From Paraburkholderia aspalathi (GTDB lineage Bacteria > Pseudomonadota > Gammaproteobacteria > Burkholderiales > Burkholderiaceae): 64,000 nt of DNA. Location: assembly GCF_900116445.1 (NCBI RefSeq), contig NZ_FPBH01000005.1, positions 248,001-312,000 on the forward strand, given 5' to 3'. The position numbers were made by a program, and so were the translations under genes. The notes below the pieces were generated by a model. The model had not been told where the DNA came from and made no database searches. It was given only the letters and a program-made list of their open reading frames with translations. Shown here in pieces: positions 36,866-46,110 of this stretch; the first letter of the stretch is position 1; every line of letters begins with the position of its first letter.

Positions 36866-38139
36866 CGGCGTTCCATCGGTTGATTCAGCAGCGTGTCCGC
36901 GGCCTTCTGGCCGGAGCGGATCGCCCCTTCAATCGTCGCGGGCAGGCCGGTGGCCGTCCAGTCGCCCGCGAGCATCAAATTGTTCCAGCGAGTGCGCGTG
37001 CCGGGGCGCAGCATTTCCTGATCCGGCAAGGCGGCAAACGTCGCGCGTTTTGCCACCACGACCTGCCAGGCGGGCATCGGCTCGGCCGGCACGTTGGCAG
37101 CCTGAGCCACTTCGGCCCAGATGGTTTTCGCCAGCGCTTCATGCGGTGTGTCGAGCAGGCGCTCCGCGGCGTTGACCGTGGCCGACATGCGGCCCTCGAA
37201 GGCAAACAGCCAATCGGCCGTCGCATTCAGCAGCCCCGTGATCGGCGCCATGCCGAACGGCGGCTCGACCGCGAAATGCACGTTAAGGGTCTCGGTGAAG
37301 CGATTCGGCGAGCGCAAGCCGGGCACGAGCGTCTGCGCGATGTCCGGCGGCACCGCGAGCACTACGGCCTGGTTGGCTTCGATCGCGATGCTTTCGTCCG
37401 CGAAATTCAGTGCCGAGATGCGGGCGGGGCCGGCGCCGCTGTCGGCAAACACGATGTCGGTCAGACGCGACCCGAGCCGGATTGCCGCGCCGCCGTGCTG
37501 CAACAGACGCAGCGCCGGGTCGACAAACGCGCTGCCCAAACCGTTTTTCGCCACCAGAGGCCGGCACGCCAGACCACCGGCGACCAGCGTCTCCCTGACC
37601 ATCGCGGCCGTGAGCTCCGCCGACGCTTCACGCGGCTCGACATTGAGCATCGCGAGAAACAGCGGCCGCAGCAGACGATCCCACAGCGGGCCATTGCAAC
37701 GCATGGTTTGCGCCACACTGCGCCCGGGTTTGGCGAACAGCAGCGGCACGAGCGCCAGATAGTCGCTCGGTCCGGTGTTCGGCACGCGCGCGTTCGGGTC
37801 GAAAATCCACCAGGGCAGGCGGCCCGGCGACATGCGCACGGTCCAGCGCGCCCGCGTCGCCAGATCCATGAACGGATATTCGGGCTGGGACGGGCCGACC
37901 AGCTCGTCGGCGGCGCCGATCGCGCGTACATAGTTGAGCGTGGCGTAATTGCCCGACAACACCATGTGATTGCCACTGTCGATGGTGGCGCCGAGCTTGG
38001 GATCGTAATACGACCGGCAACGGCCCCCTGCCTGTGGCGCAGCCTCATGAAGCACGACTTGTGCGCCGCGCCGCTGCAATTGCACCGCTGCGGCCAGGCC
38101 GGCGAGGCCGGCGCCGATCACATGGATGAGCTTCGGCAT
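36862..38139 (-). CDS. hpnE: hydroxysqualene dehydroxylase HpnE
   Basis: This 425-residue FAD-dependent amine-oxidase-type protein has the N-terminal dinucleotide motif VIGAGLAGLAAAVQLQ and GGRCRSY. HpnE reduces hydroxysqualene to squalene, the last step of the HpnC-D-E route. The ATG at 38139 is 4 bases after the hpnD stop; a longer frame to 38289 overlaps hpnD and is rejected. Confidence 0.93.
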   Translation of the reverse strand: MPKLIHVIGAGLAGLAAAVQLQRRGAQVVLHEAAPQAGGRCRSYYDPKLGATIDSGNHMVLSGNYATLNYVRAIGAADELVGPSQPEYPFMDLATRARWTVRMSPGRLPWWIFDPNARVPNTGPSDYLALVPLLFAKPGRSVAQTMRCNGPLWDRLLRPLFLAMLNVEPREASAELTAAMVRETLVAGGLACRPLVAKNGLGSAFVDPALRLLQHGGAAIRLGSRLTDIVFADSGAGPARISALNFADESIAIEANQAVVLAVPPDIAQTLVPGLRSPNRFTETLNVHFAVEPPFGMAPITGLLNATADWLFAFEGRMSATVNAAERLLDTPHEALAKTIWAEVAQAANVPAEPMPAWQVVVAKRATFAALPDQEMLRPGTRTRWNNLMLAGDWTATGLPATIEGAIRSGQKAADTLLNQPMERR

Positions 38140-38143
38140 CAGC

Positions 38144-38992
38144 TCAGAAGAGCGCGTAACGCGCGACGATCCACAGCATGCGCAGTTTCGGCTTGCTGAC
38201 CTTCGTACGCGGAATGTCGAAGCCGCGCTCGAGCGTGCGTTCGAGCAGCACGCGATAGACGCCCGACATGATGCGCGGTGCGCGCACATGGCTGCGCGGC
38301 TCGCGGTCCATGATCGCGTCGGAAGCGGCGAAATGCTCCTTGGCGCGCTCGGCGAGCGTCGCGCAGACGCGCGGCAACGACGGATCGTCGGCGATCTGGG
38401 CCGGGCTCGTCACGGCAATACCTTCGCGCGCCAGCAATTCGTGCGGGAGGTAGCAGCGGTTGATGCCGGCGTCTTCGTCGATATCGCGCAGGATGTTGGT
38501 CAGTTGCAGCGCGCGGCCCAGATGGTGCGCCAGCAAACGGCCCGGCTCCTCCTGCATCCCGAATATCCTCACCGACAGACGGCCCGCCGCGCTCGCGACG
38601 CGGTCGCAGTACAGGTCGAGCGTGGCTTCGTCGGGCGCGCAGATGTCGGCGGCGGCATCCATCGCCATACCGTCGATCATTGCGTAAAAATCTTCGCGTT
38701 GCAGGTGAAACGTATGAATGTGCCGCGTCAGCGCGCGCAAGGAAGCGCGCGGTGAGCCGGCGTAGCACGCGTCGATGTCGGCGCGCCAGCGCTCGAGCGC
38801 GGCGGCGCGTTCGGCGCGCGGCTTGTCGCTGTCGGCGATATCGTCGACAGCGCGGCAGAAAGCGTAGACCTGATACATCGCGTCGCGCTGCGCGGCCGGC
38901 AGGATGCGCATTGCGAGATAGAACGAGCTGCCGGACGTAGCGGCAGCGGCGTCGATTTCTGTATCGTCCACGACAAGATTGGAAACAGCCAA
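38144..38992 (-). CDS. hpnD: presqualene diphosphate synthase HpnD
   Basis: This 282-residue squalene/phytoene synthase-type protein has FYLAMRILPAAQRDAMYQVY, the first Asp motif AVDDIADSD and the second TNILRDIDEDAGINRCYLP. It joins two farnesyl diphosphates into presqualene diphosphate. I chose the TTG at 38992, which has GGAG 7 bases upstream and the typical start AVSNLVVDD; another TTG at 39031 has no such site. It is the first gene of the shc operon. Confidence 0.9.
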   Translation of the reverse strand: MAVSNLVVDDTEIDAAAATSGSSFYLAMRILPAAQRDAMYQVYAFCRAVDDIADSDKPRAERAAALERWRADIDACYAGSPRASLRALTRHIHTFHLQREDFYAMIDGMAMDAAADICAPDEATLDLYCDRVASAAGRLSVRIFGMQEEPGRLLAHHLGRALQLTNILRDIDEDAGINRCYLPHELLAREGIAVTSPAQIADDPSLPRVCATLAERAKEHFAASDAIMDREPRSHVRAPRIMSGVYRVLLERTLERGFDIPRTKVSKPKLRMLWIVARYALF

Positions 38993-39198
38993 GACGATCT
39001 CCGCTGGAGGCGCCCGCTGAAAGGCGTTCAAGAAATTTGGTGGTTACTGCAAGGCATGCGCCCCGCGCGCGCGGACACGCGCGAAACACCCGGCAGGGAT
39101 GCCGGAAACGGCGAAAAGTATAACAACCTTTGTGAGATGCCGCAGTTTAGGGGTGAATAAGGGGCCGGAAGACGGATGTGGCGCTTCGCGAGAAACGC

Positions 39199-40137
39199 TC
39201 AGGTAAACGCCACCGAGCGATTGCGCCCCTGCCGCTTGGCGCTATACAGCGCCGCGTCGGCTTCATTGATGAGCACGTCGTACGCCGGCACGCCAAGGCG
39301 CGCTGCCGCGCCACCGACGCTCGCCGTCACCGGCACGCTTGTGCCTTGCACGTCGACCGGCGTGTCGGCGATCGTGCAGCGGATTTTCTCCGCGACCCGC
39401 ATGGCGTCTTCCAGCGGTGTACACGGCAACAGCAAGGCAAACTCCTCGCCACCGAAACGCCCGAAGGTATCCTGCGCCCGCACCACCTCGGCGACCCGTT
39501 GCGCCATCACGCGCAACACCGTATCGCCCACGCCGTGGCCGAACTGGTCGTTGATTTTCTTGAAGTGATCGAGATCGAACAGCAGCACGGACATCTCGCC
39601 GCCGTAGCGTTGCCAGCGCGTGAATTCGTCGCGCAGGCGCGCTTCGAAGTAACGCCGGTTGGCGATGCCCGTCAGACCGTCACGGTCCGCGTATTCCTGC
39701 AGCTTGGCGACCGCCTCTTCACGCTCGCGCTGCACGATGCTGACATGCGTGACGTCGGAGATGGTCACGCACACGGCCACCACTTCGCGATCGCGCGTGA
39801 GCGGCATGAAGGTGCAGTCCTGCTGCATGAAGTCGACGCCGCCGGTAATCGGCCGGTCGTGATCGAACTTGAAGAGATACGGGCGCTGCTCCCACGAACT
39901 GAACGCGAAACTGCCGAGCTGAAACACGCTTTCGATCTTGCGCGACAGCCACACGCGCGGCAATTCCGGAAAGTGCGTGAAGAGCGATTTGCCGACCACC
40001 TGCTCCGGCGTCAAGCCGCTGTGATCCTGCATGAAGCGATTCCACATCAGCACGGTCATATTGCGATCGAGCACGAAGATGCCGAAACCGACACGTTCGA
40101 CCACCAGATCGCTCAACGACTCCGCGGACACATTCAT
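39199..40137 (-). CDS. PAS-GGDEF diguanylate cyclase
   Basis: This 312-residue protein has an N-terminal PAS domain (about 10-130: GIFVLDRNMTVLMWNRFMQD) and a GGDEF domain. The active site is GGEEF in FGRFGGEEFALLLP, with an inhibitory I-site RAQD five residues before it, so product feedback is expected. It makes cyclic di-GMP. Its ATG overlaps the CheC-like gene stop by 4 bases, and it is the last gene of a three-gene signalling operon. Confidence 0.93.
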   Translation of the reverse strand: MNVSAESLSDLVVERVGFGIFVLDRNMTVLMWNRFMQDHSGLTPEQVVGKSLFTHFPELPRVWLSRKIESVFQLGSFAFSSWEQRPYLFKFDHDRPITGGVDFMQQDCTFMPLTRDREVVAVCVTISDVTHVSIVQREREEAVAKLQEYADRDGLTGIANRRYFEARLRDEFTRWQRYGGEMSVLLFDLDHFKKINDQFGHGVGDTVLRVMAQRVAEVVRAQDTFGRFGGEEFALLLPCTPLEDAMRVAEKIRCTIADTPVDVQGTSVPVTASVGGAAARLGVPAYDVLINEADAALYSAKRQGRNRSVAFT

Positions 40138-40757
40138 AGGCTGGACAACAGCTCGTCGAGCGCCTCGTTCATATGGCGGATCGACTCTTCGGCCATCAGC
40201 ATCACGAGGTGCGCGCGAAAACTCTGGTCCTCGAGCGCGAAATTGACTTCCACCAGCAGCGCGACTTCCCACTGCAACACGCCGGGCTGGAACACTTCGT
40301 CGAGCGTCATCGCCTCACCGAGCAGGCCAGGCGCTGAGAAGACCGGCGTGCGGCCGAGCTGGTCGAGGATGCACGAGACACACGCGCCCGTCAGCACGTT
40401 CGCGACGTCGAACACGAGTTCCTGCTGGCTCACCGCCTCATAGCTCGAGCGCGAATAGGGGTCGCTCACGAGCGAACACAACTGGTCGATGCTGTCGCTG
40501 CGGCAGATCACCAGCGCTTCGCCCTTGATATCGGAGCGAAAGCCCTGGCGCACCGCGCTCACCGTGTCCTCGATTCCGGTCATCTCGCGCAGCGCCTGTG
40601 CCGCCTCGCTCACCGCCACCACCTTCACGCGCGGCACCGATAATTCGATGAACGCATCGAGCAGGCTCGCGAGACGCGTCGCGGCCTGGCCCATCGCCAG
40701 ATTGGCGACCTCTTGCAGCGCGTCGCGCTGGTCTTCGGTGAGGACTGGCTCAGACAT
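40134..40757 (-). CDS. CheC-like phosphatase
   Basis: This 207-residue protein has two CheC/CheX-type helices: DALQEVANLAMGQAA (Glu and Asn in place) near the N-terminus and QQELVFDVANVLTG in the middle. CheC proteins dephosphorylate response regulators such as CheY. The gene overlaps the REC gene by 8 bases (ATGTCTGA) and the diguanylate cyclase gene by 4. The likely target is the REC protein encoded just upstream. Confidence 0.85.
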   Translation of the reverse strand: MSEPVLTEDQRDALQEVANLAMGQAATRLASLLDAFIELSVPRVKVVAVSEAAQALREMTGIEDTVSAVRQGFRSDIKGEALVICRSDSIDQLCSLVSDPYSRSSYEAVSQQELVFDVANVLTGACVSCILDQLGRTPVFSAPGLLGEAMTLDEVFQPGVLQWEVALLVEVNFALEDQSFRAHLVMLMAEESIRHMNEALDELLSSL

Positions 40758-41118
40758 ACAACCCGTACTCCTTGAGGATGGGTAGTACCGCCTCGGGCGT
40801 CACGGGCTTGGCGATGAAAGCGACGGCGCCGAGCGCGCGCACGCGCGACTGCGCCATCGGCTGGACATCGGCGGAGACGACTATGACGAAGGTGTTCAGA
40901 TCCTCATGCTGCAATGCTTCCAGCACCTGATAGCCGGTCATGTCCGGCATCGTCAGGTCGAGAAACATCACCGACGCTTTGCCTTCGCGATACAGGCCGA
41001 GCGCTTCGCGCCCGTTCGTCGCGTAGGACACGTCGACATCCCAGTCCGGCGGCAATGCCTTGGTGAGCACCTTGCGGGCAAGCAATGAATCGTCGGCGAT
41101 CACAATGGGCAAAGGCAT
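40750..41118 (-). CDS. single-domain response regulator (CheY-like)
   Basis: This 122-residue REC domain has the acidic pair in VIADDS, the phospho-acceptor Asp in MFLDLTMPDM and the Lys in IAKPV. There is no output domain, so it acts by binding a partner, as CheY does. It is the first gene of the operon with the CheC-like phosphatase and the diguanylate cyclase, and is divergent from a hybrid kinase that could phosphorylate it. The start at 41118 is the usual REC beginning. Confidence 0.92.
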   Translation of the reverse strand: MPLPIVIADDSLLARKVLTKALPPDWDVDVSYATNGREALGLYREGKASVMFLDLTMPDMTGYQVLEALQHEDLNTFVIVVSADVQPMAQSRVRALGAVAFIAKPVTPEAVLPILKEYGLYV

Positions 41119-41795
41119 GGGCGGGTCGGTAAGCGGAATTAGCTCTTGCGCGTTAACGGCGGGTAGAGGTGATTTCTTTAGCGTGCGGTCTGTCGACCGG
41201 CGCTCAAACGGGCTGAAGCTTGCGAGAATGAAGCTTGCAAACGAGCGGGGTGCCCGCACAGCGAGGCGCGTGTGACGGAAGCCGTGGGCGCGCATGAATG
41301 CGCGCGGGCACGGTGGACGACGGCTATGACCGGCATGTTCGAGCCTACCCCGTAGATGAATCCGCGCGGCTCCACGGATCGGGCTGGTCCCTTGCCGCGC
41401 GGCTGTTTCCGCGAGCGCCTTCGGTCACGCGTTGTGCGCGTTGCCTGGCGGTCCTCGTGGCAGATGCATCCGAACATGGCGGACGCATTATTTGTGATGA
41501 CATCGATTTTCGAAGCAAATTGGCGGAAAGGCAACTCGCCAATTTCGCTTTGATTAAAGAAATTTTCCCATTAAATGCTATTTTTGAAAATATTTCGGTA
41601 GATTTCAGAGTCTTTCTTTTACATTTATACTTTTGTGTACGTTTGCGCTGCTCGATTTGTCACTGATTCAAACGGCCGACAAATCGGGGGCCGACCATTT
41701 GTCACAGTAACTAGTACGGCTGCTGCATGTCTATGCTTTTCGTATGACGCCGATTCCCGGCCTTTTCGTCCAGAACGACCTTAGCGTTACCGACC
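41119..41795. other. AT-rich divergent promoter region of the signalling genes
   Basis: No gene is supported. From about 41480 to 41660 the sequence is markedly AT-rich for this genome. It contains a 9-base inverted repeat (AAATTGGCG 41517-41525 and CGCCAATTT 41537-41545) and two copies of ATTTGTCAC (41655-41663, 41697-41705), the second about 90 bases before the kinase ATG. Confidence 0.5.
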
Positions 41796-44084
41796 ATGAC
41801 ATCAGAACGGTTCGACCCGCCTGAAGCGAGCCGCCCTCCCCCTAGCCGCCAGGACGAGGCGCGGTTTCCGGCCGTACCGGAACAGAATTTCCACGTCCGG
41901 CGCATCACGCTGATCGCGCTGCTTATCGCAGCCATCGTGCTGCCGTGCGTGTACGTCGCCGCGATGGCGTTCAGCGATCTGCGCGCGCGCATGGCCGACG
42001 CGACCGACGTGACGCTGCGCACCGTGCGCGTGGCCGAAGAACACGCGCTGAAAGTGTTCGACATGAACGAGACGCTCGATTCGCGCATTGTCGATCTGAC
42101 GCAAGGTCTGGACGACAACGGCATTCGCGCTCAGGAAGGCGAGATTCACGAGAAGCTGCGCACTATGGGCGGCGGCTATCCTCAGGTGGCGGCCGTCTCG
42201 ATCTTCGGCCGTGAGGGGGATCTGCTCGCCACCAGCCGTTTCTATCCCGCGCCGGAGTTGTCGATTGCCGACCGCGACGATTTCACCGGCATTCGCGACG
42301 GCAAGGGTCTCGAGCATGTCTCGAAGGTCATGACGGGACATGTGGTGGGCGAACAGGTGTTCAACACGGGCGTGGAGCGGCAAGCAGCCGACGGCTCATT
42401 TGCTGGCGTCGTCTCGGTCGCACTGCGGCCCAGCTATTTCGACGCGTTCTACCGGGAACTGCTCGGCGGCAGCGACAGCACGCCGATGATCATGAGCCTC
42501 GTGCGCACCGACGGCGCGATCCTCGCACACTATCCGCGCCGCCCGCGCGAGCCGCAGGCTACGGCGCCGCATTCGCCACTGGCCGAAGCGCTGGCGCAAG
42601 GGCGGCGAGCCGGCGTCGTACGTATGCACTCCGACATCGACGACGACAACGTAATCCTCGCGTTCCGGCGCATCGGCGCCTATCCGGTCTACGCGTTGTG
42701 CGGCTATCGCACCTCGGCCATCTGGGCCGCGTGGTACCGGCATCTAAGCGTACTGATTCTGTCGATGTTCACGCCGTCTATCGTGCTGTGGTGCGTGATC
42801 TGGCTGTCGCTGCGGCGCCTCGGCGCCGAGGAGGAGGCGTGGGAGCGCTGGCAGGCCGAAGCCTCGATGCGCCGCTCGATCGAATCCGCGTATCGCCAAT
42901 CGCGCAAGATGGAGGCGCTCGGCAATCTGGTCGGCAGTGTGGCGCACGATTTCAACAATCTGCTGATGATCGTTTCTGCCAACGTGCAGATCGCCCGGCG
43001 GCGCGGCGCGCCGGGGCTCGACCGCGAATTGTCGGCGATGGAGCGGGCGCTCAAGGGTGGCCAGTCGCTCACCCGGCAATTGCTCGGCGTCGCGCGCAAG
43101 CAGCCGTTGCGCAACGAGACGCTGGCGCTCGAGCGTTGGCTGCCGGCGTGCCGCGAACTGCTGCGCGCATCGCTCGGCGCGAAGATTTCGCTGGTGATGG
43201 ATATCGGCGTCGATATCTGGCCCATGCGTGTCGACGTCGCCGAGCTCGAACTGGCGCTGATCAACATCGCGGTGAACGCGCGCGACGCCATGCCCAACGG
43301 CGGCCGCTTCACGGTTCGAGCCGCCAATATCAACTTCCGCCACCAGGACGGCTTTCCGCTGACCGGCGATTTCGTGCAACTGTCGCTTGAAGATACCGGT
43401 GGCGGCATGCCGCCTGAAGTGCTCGCGCGCGCCTTCGAACCGCTTTTCACCACGAAGCCGAAAGGCATGGGCACCGGTCTCGGACTGCCGCAGGTTTTCG
43501 CCTTCTGCGAGCGCTCCGGCGGCCTTGCCGCGATCGACAGCGCAATCGGCGCAGGCACCTCGGTGCGCCTCTACCTGCCGCGCGCCACAGCCGCTCCCGA
43601 AGCCGAACTGCCGGCCGAAACGGGTGTCGAGGAAAGCGGCGCGCCGCACGGCTTGCGCATCCTGCTGGTCGAGGACAACGACGAAGTCGCCGCCGGCACC
43701 GAGGCCCTGTTGCAGATGATGGGCCACCAGGTCACGTGTGTATTCAACGCCGATACCGCGCTCTGCCTGTTCGACGACGCCCACGCGAGGCAGGCGCGCA
43801 CCGGCGAGCCGCTGCCGTTCGACCTGGTGCTGTCGGACATCCACATGCCGGGCACGATGAACGGCATCGACCTGGCCGAAGCCGTACAGGCTTTCGACAC
43901 CCGGCTGCCGGTCATTCTGGTCACCGGCTACGCGGAAGAACTCGACCGCGCGCGGCATGTGAACGTGCGGGTGCTGTCGAAACCCTTCGATATCGCCTTG
44001 CTGGAAGAACTCCTGCAAGCGATCCAGCGCGAACTGGCGCAAACGGGCGCCGATCCGGCTGCGGCGGCCCATCCGGCCGACTAA
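41796..44084 (+). CDS. hybrid sensor histidine kinase with dCache sensor and REC domain
   Basis: This 762-residue protein has a first membrane helix (about 37-57), a periplasmic double-Cache-type sensor (to about 305; SIFGREGDLLATSRFY, DGAILAHYPRRP) and a second helix (about 311-335). It then has a kinase core with the H-box SVAHDFNNLL, N-box NARDAMPNGG, G1 EDTGGGM and G2 GMGTGLGLP. A C-terminal REC domain has LLVEDND, the Asp in LSDIHMPG and LSKPFD. It probably senses an extracellular small molecule and may feed the adjacent REC/CheC/GGDEF operon. Confidence 0.93.
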   Translation: MTSERFDPPEASRPPPSRQDEARFPAVPEQNFHVRRITLIALLIAAIVLPCVYVAAMAFSDLRARMADATDVTLRTVRVAEEHALKVFDMNETLDSRIVDLTQGLDDNGIRAQEGEIHEKLRTMGGGYPQVAAVSIFGREGDLLATSRFYPAPELSIADRDDFTGIRDGKGLEHVSKVMTGHVVGEQVFNTGVERQAADGSFAGVVSVALRPSYFDAFYRELLGGSDSTPMIMSLVRTDGAILAHYPRRPREPQATAPHSPLAEALAQGRRAGVVRMHSDIDDDNVILAFRRIGAYPVYALCGYRTSAIWAAWYRHLSVLILSMFTPSIVLWCVIWLSLRRLGAEEEAWERWQAEASMRRSIESAYRQSRKMEALGNLVGSVAHDFNNLLMIVSANVQIARRRGAPGLDRELSAMERALKGGQSLTRQLLGVARKQPLRNETLALERWLPACRELLRASLGAKISLVMDIGVDIWPMRVDVAELELALINIAVNARDAMPNGGRFTVRAANINFRHQDGFPLTGDFVQLSLEDTGGGMPPEVLARAFEPLFTTKPKGMGTGLGLPQVFAFCERSGGLAAIDSAIGAGTSVRLYLPRATAAPEAELPAETGVEESGAPHGLRILLVEDNDEVAAGTEALLQMMGHQVTCVFNADTALCLFDDAHARQARTGEPLPFDLVLSDIHMPGTMNGIDLAEAVQAFDTRLPVILVTGYAEELDRARHVNVRVLSKPFDIALLEELLQAIQRELAQTGADPAAAAHPAD

Positions 44085-44298
44085 CGCCGCTTTTTCAGCA
44101 TCGCCGCCAATTACCGGCGGTTGTAAAAGCGCGGCAGCGGAATGCCGCAGTTTCTATGCGAACACATGGCGCAAGCGGCCAGCAGCGGGCGTGCGGACAC
44201 GCCGTGCCGCCCCGGCATGATCGTTGCGATGTTTTTAGGGAAGGAGGCCGACGCGTTCTTGCGCCGTTCGATCCACCTAAAACCGCCGGGAGACAGCC

Positions 44299-45318
44299 AT
44301 GCGACATACCGTGATTGGTTTATTCGACACCTATTCTCAAGCCGAGGCCGCGCGCGACACGCTTGTACAGACCGGTTTTGCACGCGAAACGATCGAGTTG
44401 CAGGCGAATCCGGAACCCTCCGTCGGCTCCGCAACCGACGAGGTCGCCGGTTCCGGTGTGCTCGCCAATATCGAGCGTTTTCTCTCGAGCCTGTTTGCGA
44501 GCGGCCCTCGCGCGCCGGACACGGCTCGCTACACGGAAGCCGTGCGCCGCGGCGCCGTGCTGGTCTGCGTGAGCGCGGCCAGCGAATCGCATGCAGAACT
44601 CGCTCGCAATACCTTGACGAGGCTGGGTGCGACCGACATCGGCGAGCGTTCGCCCGACTGGGACACGCCAGCTGAATCGAGCCGCGATCATTCGATACTC
44701 GACGAACTCGGCATTGGCGCGGTGACGCCAGGCACGCCGCATACATCGAGCACGACGACGGCCGGCGTAGCGACGCCGGCTTCAACGACACAGCCTAAGG
44801 CCTCGGCCGATCCACTCTATCCGCCGCCGCTCATGGGCACCGACGCCGAGCCGTTCGTCCCGCCGCCGCGGGCTGAGCGGCCGATGCGCGACCCCGTGAG
44901 CGAGCCGGTCATCGACCCGCTGGTGGGCGATGCGGGACGTACCGCGATTGCGGCAGGTTCGATGCCGGGTTCGGGCGCGATCCTGCAGCCGTCGGACGTC
45001 GTCTCCGAAGCCGGGCAGCCGACCGCGGGTTTAGGTAGCCAGATGCCGAACGAGTATCTGGAATACGAAGAGGATTTCCGCACGCACTATGACGAGCAAT
45101 ACGCGGCTGAGAACGCGCGCTATGAAGATTACGTGCCGGCCTATCGCTACGGCGCGGAGATCGGTCAGGACGCGCGTTTTCGCGACCGGGCATGGGACGA
45201 CGTCGAGCCGGAAGCCCGGCGCCATTGGGAAACCACCTCGCCCGACAGCACGTGGGAGCGCTTCAAGCTCGCCGTGCGTCATGGTTGGGAACGGGTGACG
45301 GGACACCATCACGTCTAA
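44299..45318 (+). CDS. stress-type protein with conserved N- and C-terminal domains
   Basis: This 339-residue protein's N-terminal 110 residues (HTVIGLFDTYSQAEAARDTL, GAVLVCVSAASESHAELARN) resemble the general-stress-protein fold (YflT-like, alpha/beta). A Pro/Thr-rich linker follows. The C-terminal 80 residues carry a Tyr/Trp-rich motif (DYVPAYRYGAEIG, WERFKLAVRHGWERVTG) that I associate with bacterial stress proteins. GGGAG precedes the ATG. A hairpin follows at 45335-45373. Its function is unknown. Confidence 0.7.
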   Translation: MRHTVIGLFDTYSQAEAARDTLVQTGFARETIELQANPEPSVGSATDEVAGSGVLANIERFLSSLFASGPRAPDTARYTEAVRRGAVLVCVSAASESHAELARNTLTRLGATDIGERSPDWDTPAESSRDHSILDELGIGAVTPGTPHTSSTTTAGVATPASTTQPKASADPLYPPPLMGTDAEPFVPPPRAERPMRDPVSEPVIDPLVGDAGRTAIAAGSMPGSGAILQPSDVVSEAGQPTAGLGSQMPNEYLEYEEDFRTHYDEQYAAENARYEDYVPAYRYGAEIGQDARFRDRAWDDVEPEARRHWETTSPDSTWERFKLAVRHGWERVTGHHHV

Positions 45319-45332
45319 ACGGGGGAGCGGCA

Positions 45333-45373
45333 ACGCCGGCGTGCCGTGAAGTTACGGCGACGTCGGCGTTTTC
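45333..45373 (+). terminator. imperfect terminator hairpin
   Basis: AACGCCGGCGTGCCGT can pair with ACGGCGACGTCGGCGTT, with one bulge, followed by TTTT counting the stem's end. It lies directly after the gene at 44299-45318. Confidence 0.55.
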
Positions 45374-45411
45374 AGTCTGGGCGGGTGCTTTGATATGGCC
45401 CGAATTGGCCG

Positions 45412-45966
45412 TCAGGCAGCGGTCTGACGTTTGACCCATGCAACGTAACGGTCGACGAAGGTCTGCAAAAACTTGCGGGTGCCGTCGTTCACGATCTCGC
45501 CTTTCTCGTTGATCGCCGCCGGGTCGTGCTTGATGAACACTTCAGGCTGGCCAAGCGTGGCGACATCGAGGTACGCCAGTACATTGCGCAGATGCTGTTG
45601 CGCGAGCGCCGTGCCGGTCGCCCCGAGCGAGGTGCCGAGCACCGCGCCGGGCTTGTTGCCCCATGAATTGGTGCCCCAGGGCCGCGAGCCCCAGTCGAGT
45701 GCGTTCTTCAGGACGCCTGGCATGGAGCGGTTGTACTCGGGGGTGACGAACAGCAGGCCATCTGCGGCTTCAACGCGCTTCTTCAGGTGTTTGGCGACTT
45801 CGGGATAGTCGGCGTCATAGTCCTGACTATAGAGCGGCAAGGAGCCGATATCGATGAACTCGAAGGTAAAGTCCGCGGGCGCGAGAGAAATCACGGCCTG
45901 CGCCAGTTGGCGGTTGAACGACTCGCGGCGCAGGCTGCCGACGACCACTGCGATGTGATGGGCCAT
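45412..45966 (-). CDS. NAD(P)H-dependent FMN reductase
   Basis: This 184-residue flavodoxin-like protein has the FMN phosphate loop VVGSLRRESFNRQLA and the family motif FVTPEYNRSMPGVLKNALDW. It reduces FMN, quinones or chromate-type substrates with NAD(P)H (ChrR/YieF-like). It stands alone, convergent with the stress protein gene. The DnaA-box cluster at 46111-46173 lies upstream of its start. Confidence 0.9.
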   Translation of the reverse strand: MAHHIAVVVGSLRRESFNRQLAQAVISLAPADFTFEFIDIGSLPLYSQDYDADYPEVAKHLKKRVEAADGLLFVTPEYNRSMPGVLKNALDWGSRPWGTNSWGNKPGAVLGTSLGATGTALAQQHLRNVLAYLDVATLGQPEVFIKHDPAAINEKGEIVNDGTRKFLQTFVDRYVAWVKRQTAA

Positions 45967-46110
45967 AGTTCGCTTCCTCGAGGTTAGGCGCTTGACGCGC
46001 TAAAGGGTACGAACTGTTCATCATAGGCAAAAAGCCGGGCGGTACGGCAAGGGCGCGCACAAAAAGCGCCGACTTCTGGTTACGCGGTCCGGACCTCGAA
46101 AGTGGCGACC

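Noticed and set aside
41298..41666. Open frame of 122 codons in the gap upstream of the kinase gene
   Set aside because: The first half is random Arg-rich sequence and the second half reads through the AT-rich island. No ribosome-binding site or homology is visible.
42744..44072. Open frame of 442 codons antisense to the hybrid kinase
   Set aside because: The kinase and REC motifs on the other strand explain the region; the antisense product has none.
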